A DNA stretch of 10,467 nt from JBEIUO01 sp964549785 (GTDB lineage: Bacteria > Planctomycetota > Phycisphaerae > Phycisphaerales > UBA1924), in assembly GCA_964549785.1 (NCBI GenBank), contig CAZJXA010000108.1, positions 1 through 10,467 on the forward strand. Reading direction: 5' to 3'. The number at the start of each line of letters is the position of its first letter. Position 1 is the stretch's first letter. Shown here piece after piece: positions 8,239-10,467 of the stretch. The translations under genes were made by a program, and so were the position numbers. Below the pieces are notes generated by a model, which was not told the DNA's origin, searched no databases, and saw nothing but the letters and a program-made list of their open reading frames with translations.

Positions 8239-8270
8239 CGTGCGATAATCCTCTGCCTCATTTTGGTGCG

Positions 8271-8286
8271 AACTGACCGGTCAGTT
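8271..8286. promoter_or_regulatory. Likely TetR-family operator (16-bp perfect palindrome)
   Basis: AACTGACCGGTCAGTT is a perfect 16-bp palindrome in the 103-base gap between the divergent TetR regulator and the adaptor gene. This is the size, symmetry and place expected for a TetR-family operator. A weak plus-strand promoter (TTGGTG at 8263-8268, TGTAGT at 8288-8293, spacing 19) would bracket it, so bound repressor would block the promoter. The promoter boxes are low confidence; the palindrome is directly seen. Confidence 0.8.
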
Positions 8287-8341
8287 TTGTAGTACGTCGG
8301 ATTCTGCCGTTCAGGTTCGCGTATTCCGGAGCCATCCGCAA

Positions 8342-9568
8342 ATGTTCGCACTTCGATCCAACGCTCGCCGCGCGCTCCGGTCCGCCGGTTCCTTGCTGCT
8401 TGTCCTCAGCGGGACGGGCTGCGGCAGAACCGACGTCGAGTCGGCACGAGCCGAAACTTCCGCCCCTCGCACCGTTCGCATGGTGGCGGTAGAGACTCGC
8501 CCAGCACAGCGGTTCATTGAAGTCACGGGGACTCTGTTCGGCCAGGAAGAACTGTCGATTTCGGCGGAGGTTTCGGGGCGCGTCATCGCCATCCACGCCG
8601 ACTTGGGCGATGCGGTGACGCACGGCGGAGCCCTTGCCACCATTGATCCGACCGATTACGAACTCGCGGTCGAGGAAGCCCGCGCAGCGCTCAGAGCGGC
8701 ACTCGCGAAGGTCGGGCTGGACTCACTCCCGGAGGCCGATATCGATCTCACGGCCTTGCCGTTGGTCGCCCGTGCCCGGGCCCAGGAATCCAACGCGCTC
8801 GCTCGTCTTGACCGGGCCCGACAACTTTTTGATCGCACTCCCCCCTTGCTTTCCGAACAGGATTTCGCGGACATTCGCACGCAGCACGAGGTGGCCTCGA
8901 CCAGCGCCGGCGTCGAACGCTTGAACGCCCTCTCGCTGGTTGCGGACGCTCGCGTTCGTGATTCCGGCCTGCGGTCGGCGCAGCAGCGACTCGCCGACAC
9001 GCGCGTCAGCGCCCCCGCCGAGCAGATCCTGAACTTCCGAGTGGTTTCGCGGGCGGTCTCCGTCGGCGAAGTGGTCACCGAGGGCCAGACCCTGTTCCGC
9101 CTCGTCGCCAGCGACCGGGTCAAGTTCCGCGGCGTCGTTCCCGAACGGTTCGCGGCCCAGGTGGTCGTCGGGGCCGAAGCAACCTTGTTTCTCGACGCGT
9201 TTCCTGAACCCTTTCAGGCCGCCGTGAGCCGCGTCTCACCCGCCGTCGATATCGCGACCCGATCATTCGAAATAGAGATTGAAGCCGCCAACCCCGGTGG
9301 CTCGCTCAAACCCGGCAGTTTCGTGCGGACCCGGATCTTTACAACTACGCAGGCCGGTGCCCGCTTTATTCCCGAAACCGCGGTCTCACAATTCGCGGGC
9401 GTGCAACGGATCTACTCCGTGATCGACGGAAAGGTGGTTGAGCACCGGGTGGAAGCTGCGCCGACCGAAGATGGGACGCGTGAACTGACCTCCGCACCGG
9501 CGAACATAGCGATGGTCATCGATGCGCCGCGGGCCCTCCGCGATGGAATGCCGGTGTTGGTGGAGTAG
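8342..9568 (+). CDS. RND efflux periplasmic adaptor (membrane fusion lipoprotein)
   Basis: Adaptor of the AcrA/MexA (HlyD) family that bridges the RND pump and TolC-like channel. In the 408-aa product a signal peptide ends in LSGTGC, suggesting lipidation at Cys27 and anchoring to the inner membrane. Then follow the first half of the lipoyl domain (AEVSGRVIAIHADLGDAVTH, about 75-94), an alpha-helical hairpin (about 108-225), the second lipoyl half (TRVSAP, then VGEVVTEGQTLFRLV) and the beta-barrel and membrane-proximal domains. The hairpin tip, Arg158-x3-Leu162 to Ser171 in RARQLFDRTPPLLSEQDF, resembles the TolC-docking RLS motif with extra residues. GGAG at 8328-8331 lies 10 bases before the ATG. 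It is divergent from the channel and pump operon and faces the shared operator, so it is probably regulated with them. Confidence 0.93.
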   Translation: MFALRSNARRALRSAGSLLLVLSGTGCGRTDVESARAETSAPRTVRMVAVETRPAQRFIEVTGTLFGQEELSISAEVSGRVIAIHADLGDAVTHGGALATIDPTDYELAVEEARAALRAALAKVGLDSLPEADIDLTALPLVARARAQESNALARLDRARQLFDRTPPLLSEQDFADIRTQHEVASTSAGVERLNALSLVADARVRDSGLRSAQQRLADTRVSAPAEQILNFRVVSRAVSVGEVVTEGQTLFRLVASDRVKFRGVVPERFAAQVVVGAEATLFLDAFPEPFQAAVSRVSPAVDIATRSFEIEIEAANPGGSLKPGSFVRTRIFTTTQAGARFIPETAVSQFAGVQRIYSVIDGKVVEHRVEAAPTEDGTRELTSAPANIAMVIDAPRALRDGMPVLVE

Positions 9569-9615
9569 ATTGATTCACCCCACCCGATGAACCCTACCTC
9601 GCGAGCGTCCACGGC

Positions 9616-9696
9616 ATGATCACGAGGGTTGCGTTGTTGAGACCGAGCGACCACCAGGCGCGACGAAACCTTTCACCTGAACTTTCTCGTGATCAT
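9616..9696. repeat. 11-bp inverted repeat at the adaptor / DoxX-like gene junction
   Basis: ATGATCACGAG (9616-9626) and its exact reverse complement CTCGTGATCAT (9686-9696) are 59 bases apart in the 124-base convergent gap. The right arm includes the stop codon of the DoxX-like gene. It could form a long-loop stem in transcripts from either side and help end or stabilise both messages. The loop is too long and T-tracts too poor for a classical intrinsic terminator. Confidence 0.45.
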
Positions 9697-10208
9697 TTCG
9701 GATTCCTGGCACTCTTGAATATCTGGCTACCGTCCCTGTGGTCCATCGCCCTCCCGCCTCGCACCGTCGCCCCGATCACAAGGCCCGCCGCCAGCAGCAC
9801 CACGTCTTTCACGATGTACTGCCCCTCGATCGTCAACACCACCGGCACAATCTTCCACGTCTCTCGCGGCAGCAACACCAGCGGACTCATCGCCCCCAGT
9901 AACTGCACCCCCATCAGCAACAGCGTCACCCGCAACCACACCCCCGTCAGCAGCCCGACGCCAATCAGCACCTCCCACGCGGCCAGCACCGGCCGTGTGA
10001 CCTCGGGCCCGATCGTCCCCGCCGTCAACACCTGCATCGTCCGCGTCGCGATCCCGTCCGCCGGGCTCAACCCCGGAACAAACTTAACCGCCCCGAACCA
10101 TACGAAAACCGCCCCCAAACTCACCCGCAAAATGAATATTCCGTGACGGGCCATCCACGCCGTGACGGCCCGGTCCGTTCGATCAAACCACGACTGCCGC
10201 GTATCCAT
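9693..10208 (-). CDS. DoxX-like small integral membrane protein
   Basis: A 171-aa protein with about four membrane helices (roughly residues 24-43, 74-90, 92-112 and 132-149). The first helix, LRVSLGAVFVWFGAVKFVPG, has the pattern of DoxX-like membrane proteins; the last, IEGQYIVKDVVLLAAG, also recalls the related YkgB/RclC (DUF417) group. Members are linked to redox or electron-transfer settings, but the biochemical role is mostly unsettled and I assign none here. Start: the ATG at 10208 has GGAGG 8 bases upstream and leaves a short cytoplasmic N-terminus. An in-frame ATG at 10259 would add 17 residues with a poorer ribosome site. It is convergent with the efflux adaptor, and nothing in the sequence ties it to efflux. 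Confidence 0.75.
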   Translation of the reverse strand: MDTRQSWFDRTDRAVTAWMARHGIFILRVSLGAVFVWFGAVKFVPGLSPADGIATRTMQVLTAGTIGPEVTRPVLAAWEVLIGVGLLTGVWLRVTLLLMGVQLLGAMSPLVLLPRETWKIVPVVLTIEGQYIVKDVVLLAAGLVIGATVRGGRAMDHRDGSQIFKSARNPK

Positions 10209-10429
10209 ACACCTTGCCTCCAATCCGATCCGCCGAACGCACCAAAGCAACGTATCCATATGAAGCCCCCGCGCGTCGCTCTCCGCCCCCGGGGGAAGCA
10301 GAGCATCCGAAACACCGCCGGCTGCGATTTTCGGCGTCTAAAGGCCCCTTCCTGCCCTCCGCTGGACGAACTCTTCCCATCCCCGTAACGGAAACGCCCC
10401 GCCGGATTATCCTTACATCCTCTCGCGCG
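10209..10429. other. Intergenic region upstream of the DoxX-like gene
   Basis: About 220 bases between the DoxX-like start and a possible plus-strand start at 10430. It contains a 10-bp direct-repeat copy (CGTATCCATA at 10251-10260, the other copy at 10200-10209 across the gene start) and a GC palindrome CCCCCGGGGG at 10286-10295. I see no convincing promoter boxes, RNA gene or coding sequence. Confidence 0.4.
10217..10221 (-). promoter_or_regulatory. Ribosome binding site fixing the DoxX-like gene start
   Basis: GGAGG on the minus strand, 8 bases before the ATG at 10208. It favours this start over the upstream in-frame ATG at 10259. Confidence 0.55.
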
Positions 10430-10467
10430 ATGTCCAACTCATCCCCAAAGGTTCTCATGCCCCACCC
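10430..10467 (+). CDS. Possible start of a further gene, cut by the window edge
   Basis: An ATG at 10430 opens a frame reading MSNSSPKVLMPHP to the window end, with no stop in the 12 codons available. It would be divergent from the DoxX-like gene. No clear ribosome site precedes it, and so short a piece cannot be assigned to a family. A second in-frame ATG at 10457 is also possible. Treat as tentative. Confidence 0.2.
   Translation, partial: MSNSSPKVLMPH

Noticed and set aside
8199..8261. 20-codon minus-strand frame starting at the ATG at 8261, overlapping the TetR start (possible leader peptide)
   Set aside because: It has no ribosome site, is in a different frame from the regulator, and shows no attenuator-like structure.
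9483..9490. AACTGACC, a half-site of the proposed operator, inside the end of the adaptor gene
   Set aside because: Only one 8-base half, inside coding sequence, with no second half nearby; probably chance.
10286..10295. CCCCCGGGGG palindrome upstream of the DoxX-like gene
   Set aside because: Low-complexity GC sequence with no loop and no T-tract; no support for a terminator or operator.
1..10467. Search by eye for CRISPR arrays, tRNA/rRNA genes, insertion sequences, toxin-antitoxin or phage-defence genes
   Set aside because: No regularly spaced repeats, transposase motifs, tRNA-like folds or defence-domain signatures were recognised. The window is explained by flagellar, efflux and one small membrane-protein gene.

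Overview
The window is GC-rich, tightly packed bacterial DNA from a diderm (Gram-negative-type), flagellated organism. A planctomycete-like host is my best guess. It rests on the look of the FlgB N-terminus (an ATAGSTP stretch, then NIANMDTPDF), on several GTG/TTG starts and on weak Shine-Dalgarno sites. This is inference, not proof.

Left third (1-3025), flagellar basal body: a minus-strand fliF (MS-ring) runs off the left edge. Across a 342-base divergent region lie flgB, flgC (proximal rod) and fliE (MS-ring/rod adaptor) on the plus strand. In many bacteria flgB-flgC-fliE-fliF are collinear; here fliF is divergent from flgBC-fliE.

Middle (3036-9568), a complete RND-type tripartite efflux system. 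The minus-strand operon reads TetR-family regulator, then a TolC-like outer-membrane lipoprotein, then an HAE1-type RND pump, with overlapping stop/start codons at both junctions. The periplasmic adaptor (membrane fusion lipoprotein) is divergent on the plus strand. A perfect 16-bp palindrome (8271-8286) lies in the 103-base gap between the regulator and the adaptor and is the obvious TetR operator. One repressor site could therefore control both arms, including the repressor's own gene. The pump ends only 10 bases from the convergent end of fliE.

Right end (9569-10467): an 11-bp inverted repeat lies in the junction between the adaptor gene and a convergent minus-strand gene for a small DoxX-like four-helix membrane protein. 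About 260 bases upstream of that gene hold no clear gene, except a possible plus-strand start at 10430 cut by the window edge.

I see no rRNA, tRNA, CRISPR array, transposase or phage gene, and no previously undescribed multi-gene system. The points most worth checking are the operator and split layout of the efflux locus, and the inverted flagellar gene order.
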